This document shows, one piece after another, positions 8,215 through 16,475 of a DNA stretch of 64,000 nucleotides. Position 1 is the first letter of the stretch; each line of letters starts with the position of its first letter. The position numbers were made by a program, and so were the translations under genes. The stretch comes from Chloroflexota bacterium (GTDB taxonomy: Bacteria > Chloroflexota > Anaerolineae > Anaerolineales > Villigracilaceae). Where the stretch lies: NCBI GenBank assembly GCA_016195815.1, contig JACPYX010000007.1:620001-684000 (forward strand), written 5' to 3'. The notes under the pieces were generated by a model. It did no database searches, had not been told where the DNA came from, and worked only from the letters and a program-made list of their open reading frames with translations.

Positions 8215-8220
8215 ATTATA
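8215..8220 (-). promoter_or_regulatory. -10 box of ybaK
   Basis: Minus-strand TATAAT at 8220-8215, 20 nt before the ATG at 8194. A TTGACG at 8246-8241 lies at a long spacing of 20 bp. Its upstream part overlaps the divergent promoter of the C69 gene. Confidence 0.5.
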
Positions 8221-8232
8221 ACCTTGAAGAGG

Positions 8233-8261
8233 TTGCCGTCCGTCAAATTTCAGGATATAGT
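8233..8261 (+). promoter_or_regulatory. Promoter of the C69 peptidase gene, leaderless type
   Basis: TTGCCG (8233-8238), 17-bp spacer, TATAGT (8256-8261), 7 nt to the ATG at 8269. Confidence 0.55.
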
Positions 8262-8268
8262 AACGGCC

Positions 8269-9609
8269 ATGTGTGATACTTTGATTGCCACCCCCGAAAC
8301 GACCAAAGACGGCGTGATGATTTTTGGAAAAAACTCCGATCGTGAGCCGAATGAGGCGCATCATGTCGTGAGTTACCCGGCCATGGATCACGCGCAGGAT
8401 AGCCGCGTCAAATGCACCTATATTGACATCCCGCAGGCCAGACATACGTATGCGATCCTGCTGGCGAAACCCTTCTGGATCTGGGGCGCAGAAATGGGCG
8501 CTAACGAACACGGGCTGGTGATTGGCAACGAGGCACTCTTCACGCGCATCCCTTACAACAAAAACGGCGGCCTGCTCGGCATGGATCTGTTGCGGCTGGC
8601 CCTCGAACGCGCCGCGACGGCGCATGAGGGCGTGAAGATCATCACTGACTTGCTGGCGCAATTTAGTCAGGGCGGAAATCACGGCCTGGCACACGAAACG
8701 TATTATCACAACAGTTACATTTTGGCCGACCCGCACGACGCCTGGGTGCTCGAAACTGCCGGGCGGCATTGGGCCGCCAAAAAGATCAAAGGAATCTATT
8801 CGATCTCGAACGGCATCACCATCGAAAACGATTTCGATCTCGCTTCGCCCGAACTTGTTTCGTTCGCGGTCCAACGGGGCTGGTGCAAAAACGAATCCGA
8901 TTTCAGCTTTGCGCGCTGCTATTCAGATTTGATTTTTACGCGCTTCTCCGATTGCCGCAAACGCCGCGCCCGAAGCATGTACCTGCTTGACGCGCAACGC
9001 GGGCAGATTACCGTCGAGACTATGATGTCCGCACTGCGCGACCATGGTCAGGCCGACGGCTCGCAACGCTCCGCGGATGAAAGCCTGGCGGGCGCGGATA
9101 TTTGCATGCACGCCGGGTTCGGCCCCATTCGCATCTCGCAGACGACCGGCTCGATGGTCTCTTATTTGGATGCGAAGTCCCCGCTACATTTCGCGACTGC
9201 AACCGCTGCGCCCTGCACGAGCATTTTCAAACCCATCTGGATTGACGCTTCATTGCCGGACCTCGGGCCGGCCCCCGTTGAAACATACGATTCATCCACC
9301 CTGTTCTGGCGTCACGAAAGATTGCATCGTTCCACTTTACGCGACCATGAGAACTTAATTGCAACTTTCGCGCCTGAGCGCAACGCACTGGAACGCGAGT
9401 TTGTGGCTGAGGCATTTTCAGCACGGACAAAAAACGCCGCCGCCCGCGCAAAGGTAAGTGCGGAATGCTTCGCCCGCGCCGACGAAGCCGAAGCCAAATG
9501 GTTGGCGCGCGTACAAAGCGCGCCGTCCGATCAAAGCTGGCATCACGCCTCGGCCTGGAAACAATACAATCGGGACGCAAAAATCCCGGCGAAAGTTCTG
9601 CAATCTTGA
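8269..9609 (+). CDS. Peptidase C69 / secernin-type Ntn-hydrolase
   Basis: 446 aa from the ATG at 8269. A longer frame reaches 8224, but the shorter start places Cys at position 2 (MCDTLIATPETT). In this N-terminal nucleophile hydrolase family Met removal exposes Cys as the catalytic residue, so 8269 must be the functional start; the promoter placement agrees. Family features: FGKNSDREPNEAH (19-31), WGAEMGANEHGLVIGNEALF, and a YILADPHDAWVLETAGRHW segment. C69 enzymes cleave dipeptides or other amide bonds. No signal peptide, so a cytoplasmic enzyme is expected. The divergent neighbour is ybaK. Substrate unknown. Confidence 0.87.
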   Translation: MCDTLIATPETTKDGVMIFGKNSDREPNEAHHVVSYPAMDHAQDSRVKCTYIDIPQARHTYAILLAKPFWIWGAEMGANEHGLVIGNEALFTRIPYNKNGGLLGMDLLRLALERAATAHEGVKIITDLLAQFSQGGNHGLAHETYYHNSYILADPHDAWVLETAGRHWAAKKIKGIYSISNGITIENDFDLASPELVSFAVQRGWCKNESDFSFARCYSDLIFTRFSDCRKRRARSMYLLDAQRGQITVETMMSALRDHGQADGSQRSADESLAGADICMHAGFGPIRISQTTGSMVSYLDAKSPLHFATATAAPCTSIFKPIWIDASLPDLGPAPVETYDSSTLFWRHERLHRSTLRDHENLIATFAPERNALEREFVAEAFSARTKNAAARAKVSAECFARADEAEAKWLARVQSAPSDQSWHHASAWKQYNRDAKIPAKVLQS

Positions 9610-9651
9610 TCGCAAGCAATTGCGACTCATTAATTTCTCATTGACTTGGAC

Positions 9652-9657
9652 TAAAAT
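9652..9657 (+). promoter_or_regulatory. Candidate -10 box of rel, 7 nt before its ATG
   Basis: TAAAAT at 9652-9657 (5 of 6) with a poor -35 (TTAATT, 16-bp spacing). The 7 nt to the ATG read AGAGGGG, which could also act as a short Shine-Dalgarno if transcription starts further upstream. Confidence 0.4.
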
Positions 9658-9664
9658 AGAGGGG

Positions 9665-11890
9665 ATGAAATCGGCAACGGCCACCGCTATCCCGTTGGAA
9701 AAATTGCTCGAACAACTGCCTGAGACTTATTCTCTTGCAGATAAAGAGTTGGTCCAGCGCGCCTATCGCGCGGCGGAAGAAGCCCATCGCGGCCAAAAAC
9801 GAAATTCCGGCGAGCCTTACATCAATCACTGTCTGGCTGTTACTCAAATACTTGCAGAGCTGCGCGTGCCTCCCGAAGTGCTGGCCGCCGGACTCTTGCA
9901 CGATACCGTTGAAGATACTACCGTCACGCTCAACGACATCCGCCAGGACTTCGGGGATATCGTTGCCAATCTCGTGGACGGCGTCACCAAGTTGACCAAC
10001 CTGCCGCGCGTCTCGCGCGACGACCAGCACGCTGAGAAACCTCCTGCGCTCGAACCTGACACACAATCCGCACCGCTCGCCCTCGGACGCCGCCGCCCCG
10101 ACATGGCGTCTGAGACGCTTCGCAAAACCTTCCTCGCCATGGGCGACGATGTGCGCGTGGTGCTGATCAAACTGGCCGACCGCCTGCACAACATGCGGAC
10201 TCTCGGCCACATGCCCGAAGCCAAACGGAAGCGCATCGCCCAGCAGACCCTTGAGATTTTTGCGCCCCTCGCTAACCGCCTCGGCATCTGGCAGGTCAAG
10301 TGGGAATTGGAAGACCTCGCCTTTCGCTACGTCAACCCGGCCAAGTATAAGGAAATTGCCGAACAACTGGCAGAACGCCTTCCGGACCGCGAAGCACAGA
10401 TCAAAGCAATTGTTGAAGGCCTCAGGGAACTTTTCGAGAAAAACAGCATTCGCGTCGATATCAGCGGACGACCGAAACATATTTATTCGATCTATAAAAA
10501 AATGCAACAGAAAGGCAAAGCCTTCGAATCGGTACGCGACGTGCGCGCAGTCCGCATCATCGTTCCAGATATAACAGCATGTTACACCGCTCTCGGACTG
10601 ATCCACAATCGCTGGCGCCCCATGCCCGGCGAATTCGATGACTACATCGCCGCCCCGAAAGACAACTTTTATCAATCCCTGCATACCGCCGTCATCTGGG
10701 AAGATGGCAAACCGCTCGAAGTTCAGATTCGCACACAGGAGATGCACCAAAGCGCGGAATACGGCATCGCCGCCCACTGGCGCTACAAAGAGGGCGCCAA
10801 ACGCGACAAATCCTACGAACAACGCATCAACTGGCTCCGCAACATGATGGAGTGGCGCTCGGATGTAAACGACGCCACTGAATTCGTCGAGTCTATGCGC
10901 TCGGACGTTTTCCAGGATCGCGTCTACGTCTTCACACCGCGCGGCGATATCATTGACCTGCCCGCTGGCTGCACGCCGCTCGATTTTGCCTATCACGTTC
11001 ATACCGATATTGGGCATCGCTGCCGGGGTGCAAAAATTAACGGAAAACTTGTCCCGCTTTACCACGAGTTGAAAACCGGCGACCAGATTGAAATCCTGAC
11101 CGCGAAGCGGGGCGGGCCCAGCCGCGATTGGCTGAACTCCAACCTGGGACTCATCAAAACCCAGCGCGCCAAATCCAAGATCCGCGCCTGGTTCAAGAAA
11201 CAAGATCACGAACAAAACCTGGCGCAGGGCCGGCTTTTACTCGAACGCGAAATACAACGGCTTGGGCTTCCTGAACTTAACTTTGAAAAGATGGCGCGCG
11301 ACCTTTCGTACAAGACCCCGGATGAAATGTTCGTTGACCTCGGCACGGGCGATCTATCGCTTGGCAAAGTTATTAATGAAATCTCAGAGACGGAAGAAAA
11401 TGCCAGCCTGCTCACCGCAGACGCTCCCAAAAAAGTAACAGCCATTACAGACGCCGTCAACGTGGTGGGACTGAAAGGCCTGCTGACCACGATGGGCAAA
11501 TGCTGTAACCCTGCTCCCGGCGACCAGATCATCGGTTACATTACGCGCGGCCGCGGTGCGACTATTCACCGGCAGGATTGCCCCAACGTTCTCCGATTAA
11601 GATCAAGCGACAGGGAGCGCATCGTGCGCGTGGATTGGGGTACACAGATACGCACATATCCCGTCTCAATCCGCATCCGCGCCTACGATCGCCAGGGCTT
11701 GATGGGCGATGTCTCGAATCTGCTCAACGATGATGGCGTCAACATTGCTGATGTAAAAGTAAACGTCAATCGCAGCCTGGCTGAACTGCGCTTGGTCGTC
11801 GAAGTGCAGGATATTTCCCAGCTCAGCAAGATCCTGACCAAACTCGAAAACGTCCCCAATGTAACAGAAGCGCACCGCATCACCGGATGA
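9665..11890 (+). CDS. rel: Bifunctional (p)ppGpp synthetase/hydrolase (Rel/SpoT)
   Basis: 741 aa from ATG 9665; the open frame extends upstream into the C69 gene but that part is not homologous. Order of domains: HD hydrolase (HD at 79-80, DRLHNMRT at 172-179), synthetase from about 263 (RVDISGRPKHIYSIYKKM), TGS at about 419-480 (DRVYVFTPRGDIIDLPAG), a helical region, the Cys/His segment with GRGATIHRQDCPN near residue 630, and a C-terminal ACT domain. Both catalytic halves keep their motifs, so it should make and degrade (p)ppGpp in response to amino-acid starvation on the ribosome. Odd: a Pro/charged insertion of about 34 residues (115-148) within the hydrolase domain. Confidence 0.95.
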   Translation: MKSATATAIPLEKLLEQLPETYSLADKELVQRAYRAAEEAHRGQKRNSGEPYINHCLAVTQILAELRVPPEVLAAGLLHDTVEDTTVTLNDIRQDFGDIVANLVDGVTKLTNLPRVSRDDQHAEKPPALEPDTQSAPLALGRRRPDMASETLRKTFLAMGDDVRVVLIKLADRLHNMRTLGHMPEAKRKRIAQQTLEIFAPLANRLGIWQVKWELEDLAFRYVNPAKYKEIAEQLAERLPDREAQIKAIVEGLRELFEKNSIRVDISGRPKHIYSIYKKMQQKGKAFESVRDVRAVRIIVPDITACYTALGLIHNRWRPMPGEFDDYIAAPKDNFYQSLHTAVIWEDGKPLEVQIRTQEMHQSAEYGIAAHWRYKEGAKRDKSYEQRINWLRNMMEWRSDVNDATEFVESMRSDVFQDRVYVFTPRGDIIDLPAGCTPLDFAYHVHTDIGHRCRGAKINGKLVPLYHELKTGDQIEILTAKRGGPSRDWLNSNLGLIKTQRAKSKIRAWFKKQDHEQNLAQGRLLLEREIQRLGLPELNFEKMARDLSYKTPDEMFVDLGTGDLSLGKVINEISETEENASLLTADAPKKVTAITDAVNVVGLKGLLTTMGKCCNPAPGDQIIGYITRGRGATIHRQDCPNVLRLRSSDRERIVRVDWGTQIRTYPVSIRIRAYDRQGLMGDVSNLLNDDGVNIADVKVNVNRSLAELRLVVEVQDISQLSKILTKLENVPNVTEAHRITG

Positions 11891-11899
11891 TTCTGACTC

Positions 11900-11927
11900 T
11901 TAACAACTTTTTCATCGGTGGTATAAT
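11900..11927 (+). promoter_or_regulatory. moeA promoter with extended -10
   Basis: TTAACA (11900-11905), 16-bp spacer, TGGTATAAT (extended -10, hexamer at 11922-11927). The ATG at 11943 is 15 nt downstream, so a leader of only about 8 nt is expected. It overlaps the end of rel. Confidence 0.6.
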
Positions 11928-11942
11928 GCGCCCGCTTTCAAA

Positions 11943-13172
11943 ATGTCACTGCTCAGCGTACAGGCGGCTCAGGAACGCATCAACTCTCACTTCAAGGCAG
12001 TAGAGACCGAAACTCTGTCTCTTGCTCAGTGCACAGCACGCGTCCTCGCCGCGGATATTCTCTCCTCCGACCTGCCCCCCTTCGACAATTCATCTGTGGA
12101 CGGTTTCGCCGTCAAGGCCCGCGATCTGGCGGAAACAGCCAGCGCCTCGCCCCGGACCTTACGCGTGGTGGCCGATATACCGGCCGGCTCAGCTTCTGAC
12201 ATCGCGCTCGCACACGGACAAGCCGCGCGCATTATGACGGGCGCGCCGCTGCCAAAAGGTGCAGACGCGGTCATTATGGTGGAAGATACGGATTTTAACA
12301 ATCGCAACACTGGAACGCCTGCGCCTGAAATTGTTCAAGCATTCAAGAAGATAAACCCCGGCGAAAACATCCGCAGGCGCGGCATGGATGTCAAGACGGG
12401 TCACAAGGTCTTGTTCGCGGGAAACAAACTGCGCGCGCAGGATATGGGCTTGCTTGCCATGCTGGGTGTGGCTAAGGTCACAGTCTATCGAAAACCGCGC
12501 GTGGCATTACTCTCCAGCGGCGATGAATTGACGCCGGTTGAACTGCCTCTCATGCCTGGCAAGATCAGAGATTCGAATTCATACGTCCTTGCATCCATGA
12601 TCGCGGATGCCGGTTGCGAAGTATTACCGCTCGGCATCGCGCTTGACAGATATAACGATATTCAATTTCTGCTCGATCAGGCCATCAGCATGAATGCAGA
12701 TGTGATCGTTTCGTCTGCCGGAGTGAGCGTGGGCGCATTCGACTTCATAAAGGAAGTAGTCGAGTCACAGGGCAGGCTTGATTTTTGGAAAGTCAATATG
12801 CGGCCAGGCAAACCGCTGGCCTTCGGTGAATATCGCGGTGTGCCTTTCATTGGATTGCCGGGCAATCCGGTATCGGCCTTCGTGGGGTTTGAAGTTTTTG
12901 TGCGCGGCGCGCTGGGCCGGCTGGCAGGCTTGAAAACGGTGGCCCGCGCAAAGGTCCGCGTAAGACTCGCCGAGGCCGTTGAGTCGGATGGGCGCGAAAG
13001 TTATCTGCGCGTCGTTGTCGAGGACGACGGACAAGGCTTATTCGTAAAACTGGCCGGACACCAGGGCTCCGGAAATTTGCTTTCGCTCGTTCAGGCAAAC
13101 GCTTTACTTGTAGTGCCCGCTGGGGTAAAATCGCTCGCCATAGGCGCACAGGCAGAGGCCTGGTTATTATGA
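11943..13172 (+). CDS. moeA: Molybdopterin molybdenumtransferase MoeA
   Basis: 409 aa, the usual MoeA length. Characteristic segments: PPFDNSSVDGFAV (about 45-57), RIMTGAPLPKGADAVIMVEDT, then SSAGVSVGAFDF and RPGKPLAFG with GLPGNPVSAFVGFE in the MPT-binding domain. MoeA inserts molybdate into adenylylated molybdopterin, the last step of Moco synthesis, and acts as a dimer. The earlier-step genes moaC, moaD and moaE lie 22-25 kb downstream on the other strand. Its stop overlaps the ATG of the VKOR gene by 4 nt (ATGA), indicating translational coupling. Confidence 0.95.
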   Translation: MSLLSVQAAQERINSHFKAVETETLSLAQCTARVLAADILSSDLPPFDNSSVDGFAVKARDLAETASASPRTLRVVADIPAGSASDIALAHGQAARIMTGAPLPKGADAVIMVEDTDFNNRNTGTPAPEIVQAFKKINPGENIRRRGMDVKTGHKVLFAGNKLRAQDMGLLAMLGVAKVTVYRKPRVALLSSGDELTPVELPLMPGKIRDSNSYVLASMIADAGCEVLPLGIALDRYNDIQFLLDQAISMNADVIVSSAGVSVGAFDFIKEVVESQGRLDFWKVNMRPGKPLAFGEYRGVPFIGLPGNPVSAFVGFEVFVRGALGRLAGLKTVARAKVRVRLAEAVESDGRESYLRVVVEDDGQGLFVKLAGHQGSGNLLSLVQANALLVVPAGVKSLAIGAQAEAWLL

Positions 13173-13609
13173 AAAGCAGAACGAATAAGTGGCTTTACAG
13201 AATTTCGATCGCACTGGCTGTGCTTGGCCTGCTGGTTTCCATTTACATGACGATTTATAAATTGACAGAAAACAACACCATGTGTTTGGGAAGCGGGGAT
13301 TGCGCCGCCGTGAACGCCAGCATCTATTCGGAAGTGAATGGCATTCCAGTTGCCGTGGTCGGCGTTGCGGGTTATCTGGCGATACTGGTCTTGCTGCTGA
13401 TGGAAAATCGGATGGAATTCCTGAAGACGAACGGCACACTGGTTATCTTTGGCCTGACACTGGTTGGCTTTCTGTTCACGGTTTATCTGATCTATATTGA
13501 AATCTTTTTGATACGCGCGCTATGCCCCTTCTGCGTCACGTCGCAAGCCGCAATGACTTTGCTTTTTATACTTTCGGTTATCCGGCTGGTTCGCCAGCCA
13601 AATCATTAA
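13169..13609 (+). CDS. Vitamin K epoxide reductase (VKOR) family membrane protein
   Basis: 146 aa with four hydrophobic helices. Conserved VKOR layout: a periplasm-side loop with a Cys pair (Cys39 and Cys45 in MCLGSGDC), the following Ser51, and the active-site CPFC (119-122) at the start of the last helix, facing the quinone. Bacterial VKORs re-oxidise a DsbA-like thioredoxin and pass electrons to quinone, replacing DsbB. There is no fused thioredoxin domain, so a separate partner is needed and none is seen in the window. Overlaps moeA by 4 nt; followed 12 nt later by the small Cys-motif protein. Confidence 0.88.
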   Translation: MKSRTNKWLYRISIALAVLGLLVSIYMTIYKLTENNTMCLGSGDCAAVNASIYSEVNGIPVAVVGVAGYLAILVLLLMENRMEFLKTNGTLVIFGLTLVGFLFTVYLIYIEIFLIRALCPFCVTSQAAMTLLFILSVIRLVRQPNH

Positions 13610-13621
13610 GGAGAAGCTTCA

Positions 13622-13849
13622 ATGGCCCGCATTCGCTGTCACTATACAGATTGTGTCTTCCTTGACGAAGGATACTGCTCCGCCGCCGCAGTGGAGATCG
13701 ATCCTGATACGGGTTGCGCAACCTATTCCCCAACCGATGCAGCCGCAAAGGATGCCTGGGACGAGGAAGAAGAACTCGACGAATGGGAAGAAGAAGAGTT
13801 GGACGAGGACGAAGAGGAAACCTGGGACGAAGAAGAAGACGAGTTTTAG
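13622..13849 (+). CDS. DUF1540-like four-Cys protein with extreme acidic tail
   Basis: 75 aa, ATG preceded by AAGGAGAAG. The first 35 residues hold four cysteines (6, 11, 19, 32) in a C-x4-C-x7-C-x12-C pattern like the DUF1540 zinc-binding family. The last 32 residues are almost pure acid: 24 Asp/Glu with three Trp. Predicted cytoplasmic, very low pI. The acidic end could bind basic protein, RNA-binding factors or metal ions; no function is known to me. It is last in the moeA-VKOR-small-protein unit and is followed by a strong terminator. Confidence 0.75.
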   Translation: MARIRCHYTDCVFLDEGYCSAAAVEIDPDTGCATYSPTDAAAKDAWDEEEELDEWEEEELDEDEEETWDEEEDEF

Positions 13850-13872
13850 CCCCAAACAATTTAATAACTGCC

Positions 13873-13920
13873 AAATCAAAAGAGCCAAAATGCAAATGAC
13901 GCCTTTGGCTCTTTTGATTT
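13873..13920. terminator. Bidirectional terminator
   Basis: 17-bp perfect stem (arms 13873-13889 and 13904-13920) with a 14-nt loop, T-rich on the plus side and A-rich on the left. It lies between the convergent small acidic protein gene and the SpoU methyltransferase gene. Confidence 0.85.
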
Positions 13921-13936
13921 TGAATCCATTGATTCT

Positions 13937-14719
13937 TCAGTTGAAAAAATGATATAGCAACACCCCCGCCGCCACACCGAGATTCAAAGAAGAGGCTCGT
14001 CCGCGCATCGGCAGGGAAACGCGCGCGTCACACACAGCCAATTGTTCGGGCGAAAGTCCTTTTTGCTCGCTTCCGAAAAGAAGAAGCCAGGAGGGTTTCG
14101 GTCGAAAATTTCGATAATCAGAATCTGCATGGGCAGAGGTTCCGATCAACTGAAAACCGCCGCGCTTCTTCCAATCCATAAATTCAGCAAAAGTCGTTTG
14201 CACTACCGGTTTCGAGAACAGCGCGCCCATGCTGGCGCGGACAGAAGTTGGATGATATAGATCCACACCTCCATCGAGCAGGAACAAGGCGTCTGCACCG
14301 GCCGCATCCAGCGTGCGGAGGATCGTCCCGACATTGCCCGGATCTTGAGGTGAAACCACAGCCGCGCCTGTTCGGACAGAAACCAATTCATCGAGCTGCA
14401 TTCGCTTTTGACCGACAATGGCGAGGATGCCCTGCGGGTTGTCTTTCTCAGCCAGCGATTCCATCACTTGCGCGGAGACCGGCTGGAGCGCGGCTTGAAG
14501 CGCTGCATGCCTTAGCAGTTGCCGGCCAAAGTCACTGGCCAGCATGTCGGGCGCGTAAAGGATGGTTTGAATCTCCCAGTTTGCCGCAACTGCCTCGCCA
14601 ACATGATGGATTCCTTCTACAAGAAACAGGCCCGTTTCCATGCGTTCTTTACGCTGGCGCAATGCACGCGCCTGCTTAATCAAAGGGTTGGAAAGGCTGG
14701 TGATAGTTGATTTATCCAC
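13937..14719 (-). CDS. TrmH/SpoU-family RNA 2'-O-methyltransferase
   Basis: 260 aa using GTG at 14719 (MDKSTITSLSNPLIKQ...). An ATG at 14737 is in frame but lies inside the terminator and -10 region, so GTG is preferred. SPOUT motifs are present: VSPQDPGNVGTILRTLDAAG (motif 1), FGSEQKGLS (motif 2) and LPMRGRASSLNLGVAAGVLLY (motif 3), which form the knotted SAM site. The N-terminal part matches the SpoU substrate-binding domain. The likely target is 2'-O-ribose in 23S rRNA or tRNA; the exact nucleotide cannot be told. Confidence 0.88.
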   Translation of the reverse strand: MDKSTITSLSNPLIKQARALRQRKERMETGLFLVEGIHHVGEAVAANWEIQTILYAPDMLASDFGRQLLRHAALQAALQPVSAQVMESLAEKDNPQGILAIVGQKRMQLDELVSVRTGAAVVSPQDPGNVGTILRTLDAAGADALFLLDGGVDLYHPTSVRASMGALFSKPVVQTTFAEFMDWKKRGGFQLIGTSAHADSDYRNFRPKPSWLLLFGSEQKGLSPEQLAVCDARVSLPMRGRASSLNLGVAAGVLLYHFFN

Positions 14720-14725
14720 GCCCCC

Positions 14726-14731
14726 ATTGTA
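14726..14731 (-). promoter_or_regulatory. -10 box of the methyltransferase gene, fused to the upstream terminator
   Basis: Minus-strand TACAAT at 14731-14726, 6 nt before the GTG at 14719. Its first T is the last base of the preceding terminator's T-rich arm. Confidence 0.5.
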
Positions 14732-14773
14732 AAACAAACTTCCGAAATCTTATGGGCTTCGGAAGTTTGTTTT
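14731..14773 (-). terminator. Terminator of the cupredoxin gene
   Basis: 16-bp stem (arms 14731-14746 and 14758-14773) with an 11-nt loop; the distal arm reads TTTGTTTT in the minus direction. It begins 2 nt after the cupredoxin stop codon. Confidence 0.8.
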
Positions 14774-14775
14774 GG

Positions 14776-15183
14776 TTATTTTTCCACGACCAGTTTGGCG
14801 GCCATCCCCGCTTCAAGATGCCCCGGAGTGCGGCAGACAACTTCATAATCGCCAGGTTCCGCCGGCGCCGTGAACGTGACATTTGCAGACGCGCCAGGTT
14901 GAACTTCAACCTGCCAATAAACATTCGGGAGATCTTCATCGCCAAACGAAGCGCCGGCAGATTGCCCAAGCTTCATGATCACAAAGTTGTGAATCACTGC
15001 GCCATTATTCGCGGCATTCAACGTGACCGTCTGCCCGGCCGGAACCGTGAATGTATTCGGGCTGAATTGAAAATCAGTCATCGTGACGTTGATGGTGTTC
15101 GACACAGTTCCTGCTCCGCCGCAAGCAGCCAGGACCAACAAAAGGCCGAGAACGACAACAGTAAGTGAAATGCGGTTTTTCAT
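14776..15183 (-). CDS. Plastocyanin/azurin-like cupredoxin lipoprotein
   Basis: 135 aa, ATG at 15183 with AAGGAG upstream. Signal peptide with lipobox LAAC, Cys21 lipidated, so anchored outside the membrane. The rest is one cupredoxin domain: INVTMTDFQFSPNTFTVPAG opens the barrel, and the type 1 copper ligands are visible as His65 (IHNF), Cys117, His122 and Met127 (C-x4-H-x4-M). It should carry single electrons, for example to a terminal oxidase or nitrite/N2O reductase; no such enzyme is in the window. Monocistronic, bounded by a terminator. Confidence 0.88.
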   Translation of the reverse strand: MKNRISLTVVVLGLLLVLAACGGAGTVSNTINVTMTDFQFSPNTFTVPAGQTVTLNAANNGAVIHNFVIMKLGQSAGASFGDEDLPNVYWQVEVQPGASANVTFTAPAEPGDYEVVCRTPGHLEAGMAAKLVVEK

Positions 15184-15312
15184 TTTGTGCTCCTTTGATT
15201 AAACAAATTTAGCACGGGAAGGATAATCTTGCAAGGCAATTTCAACAAAATTGTTTTCTCTCTATAAAAGAAAATTGTTGTACACTTGGACAAATCCTGC
15301 AAGGAGAAAATC

Positions 15313-16431
15313 ATGAACGCCCCTAAATTTTCCGATCTAAACCCGCCATCACGCATCCTGCTTGGACCCGGGCCGGGCATGACGCACCCGCGCGTGATGC
15401 GCGCCCTGACGGCCCCCACGCTCGGCCATCTCGACCCCGAATTGCTGAAAATCTACGCCGAAGAACAAGACCTGCTTCGTTATCTTTTCCAGACCAAAAA
15501 CGAATGGACATTCGCCTTATCCGGCACAGGCACTTCCGGCATGGAAGCCGCGCTGACCAATTTGATCGAACCCGGCGATGATGTGCTTTCCTGCATTCAT
15601 GGATATTTCGGCGCGCGCCTGGCAGAAATTGCAGAACGCCAGGGCGCACAAGTTGACCGCATCGAAAAACCGCTCGGACAAATTTTCAGCGTTGACGAAA
15701 TCGAGTCTGCACTCAAAAAGAAAAAATATAAATTGATAACCATCGTTCACGCCGAGACGTCCACCGGCGCGGAACAATTGCACATCAAGGAAATTTCCGC
15801 CGCGGCTCATCAACAAGGCGCATTGATCGTGCTTGACGCGGTCACATCGCTGGGCGGGATCCCGGTCAAGATTGACGAGTGGGATATAGACATAGCCTAT
15901 TCCGGCTCACAAAAAAATCTCGGCGCACCGTCCGGGCTTGCTCCAATTACAGCCGGTCCGCGCGCAAAAGGAGTGATCGAGAAACGCGCAAAACCCGTCT
16001 CATCGTTTTATCTTGACCTGAAACAATATGCCAACTACTGGGGCAACGCACACGGATACCATCACACGGCTTCGGCCAGCCTGCACTTCGGTCTGCGCGA
16101 AGGATTGCGCGTGATCGCCGAGGAAGGCCAGGAAAACGCCTTCGCCCGCTATCGCGCCAACGCTGAAATTCTGTGGCGCGGACTCGAAGCCATGGGCGTG
16201 CCGCCGTTCATTCCGATTGAATATCGCCTGCCTCCGCTGACCACGGCCAAAGTCCCGAAAGGATGCGACCCGCACAAAGTCCGCGCGCGGCTGCTTAACG
16301 AATACAACATCGAGATCGCGGCCGGTTTCGGCGCGCTTAAGGATGAAGTCTGGCGCATCGGCCTGATGGGATATTCCAGCCGCCGCGAAAACATTACGCT
16401 CTTCCTGGCGGCATTACAGGAATTGTTATAA
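15313..16431 (+). CDS. Class V aminotransferase (serine-pyruvate / alanine-glyoxylate type)
   Basis: 372 aa from ATG 15313 (AAGGAG 8 nt upstream; the frame is open to 15286 but without a ribosome site). Family features: LLGPGPGMTHPRVM near the start, SGTGTSGMEAAL (70-81) in the cofactor loop, Asp175 (LDAVTS) binding the PLP ring nitrogen, and Lys201 in GSQKNLGAPSGLAP as the PLP lysine. It transfers an amino group from alanine or serine to glyoxylate or hydroxypyruvate. Cytoplasmic dimer expected. Isolated gene, divergent from the cupredoxin gene. Precise amino donor unknown. Confidence 0.9.
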   Translation: MNAPKFSDLNPPSRILLGPGPGMTHPRVMRALTAPTLGHLDPELLKIYAEEQDLLRYLFQTKNEWTFALSGTGTSGMEAALTNLIEPGDDVLSCIHGYFGARLAEIAERQGAQVDRIEKPLGQIFSVDEIESALKKKKYKLITIVHAETSTGAEQLHIKEISAAAHQQGALIVLDAVTSLGGIPVKIDEWDIDIAYSGSQKNLGAPSGLAPITAGPRAKGVIEKRAKPVSSFYLDLKQYANYWGNAHGYHHTASASLHFGLREGLRVIAEEGQENAFARYRANAEILWRGLEAMGVPPFIPIEYRLPPLTTAKVPKGCDPHKVRARLLNEYNIEIAAGFGALKDEVWRIGLMGYSSRRENITLFLAALQELL

Positions 16432-16475
16432 ATTGCCCGCGAGTTTTTCCTCACACTCCGTCCATTGGCCAGGCC

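Noticed and set aside
8203-8874. 223-aa minus-strand frame opposite the C69 gene
   Set aside because: Lies fully over a well-supported conserved gene and shows no recognisable domain.
9638-11215. 525-aa minus-strand open frame opposite rel
   Set aside because: It is the antisense shadow of rel, caused by codon bias; no motif or ribosome site of its own.
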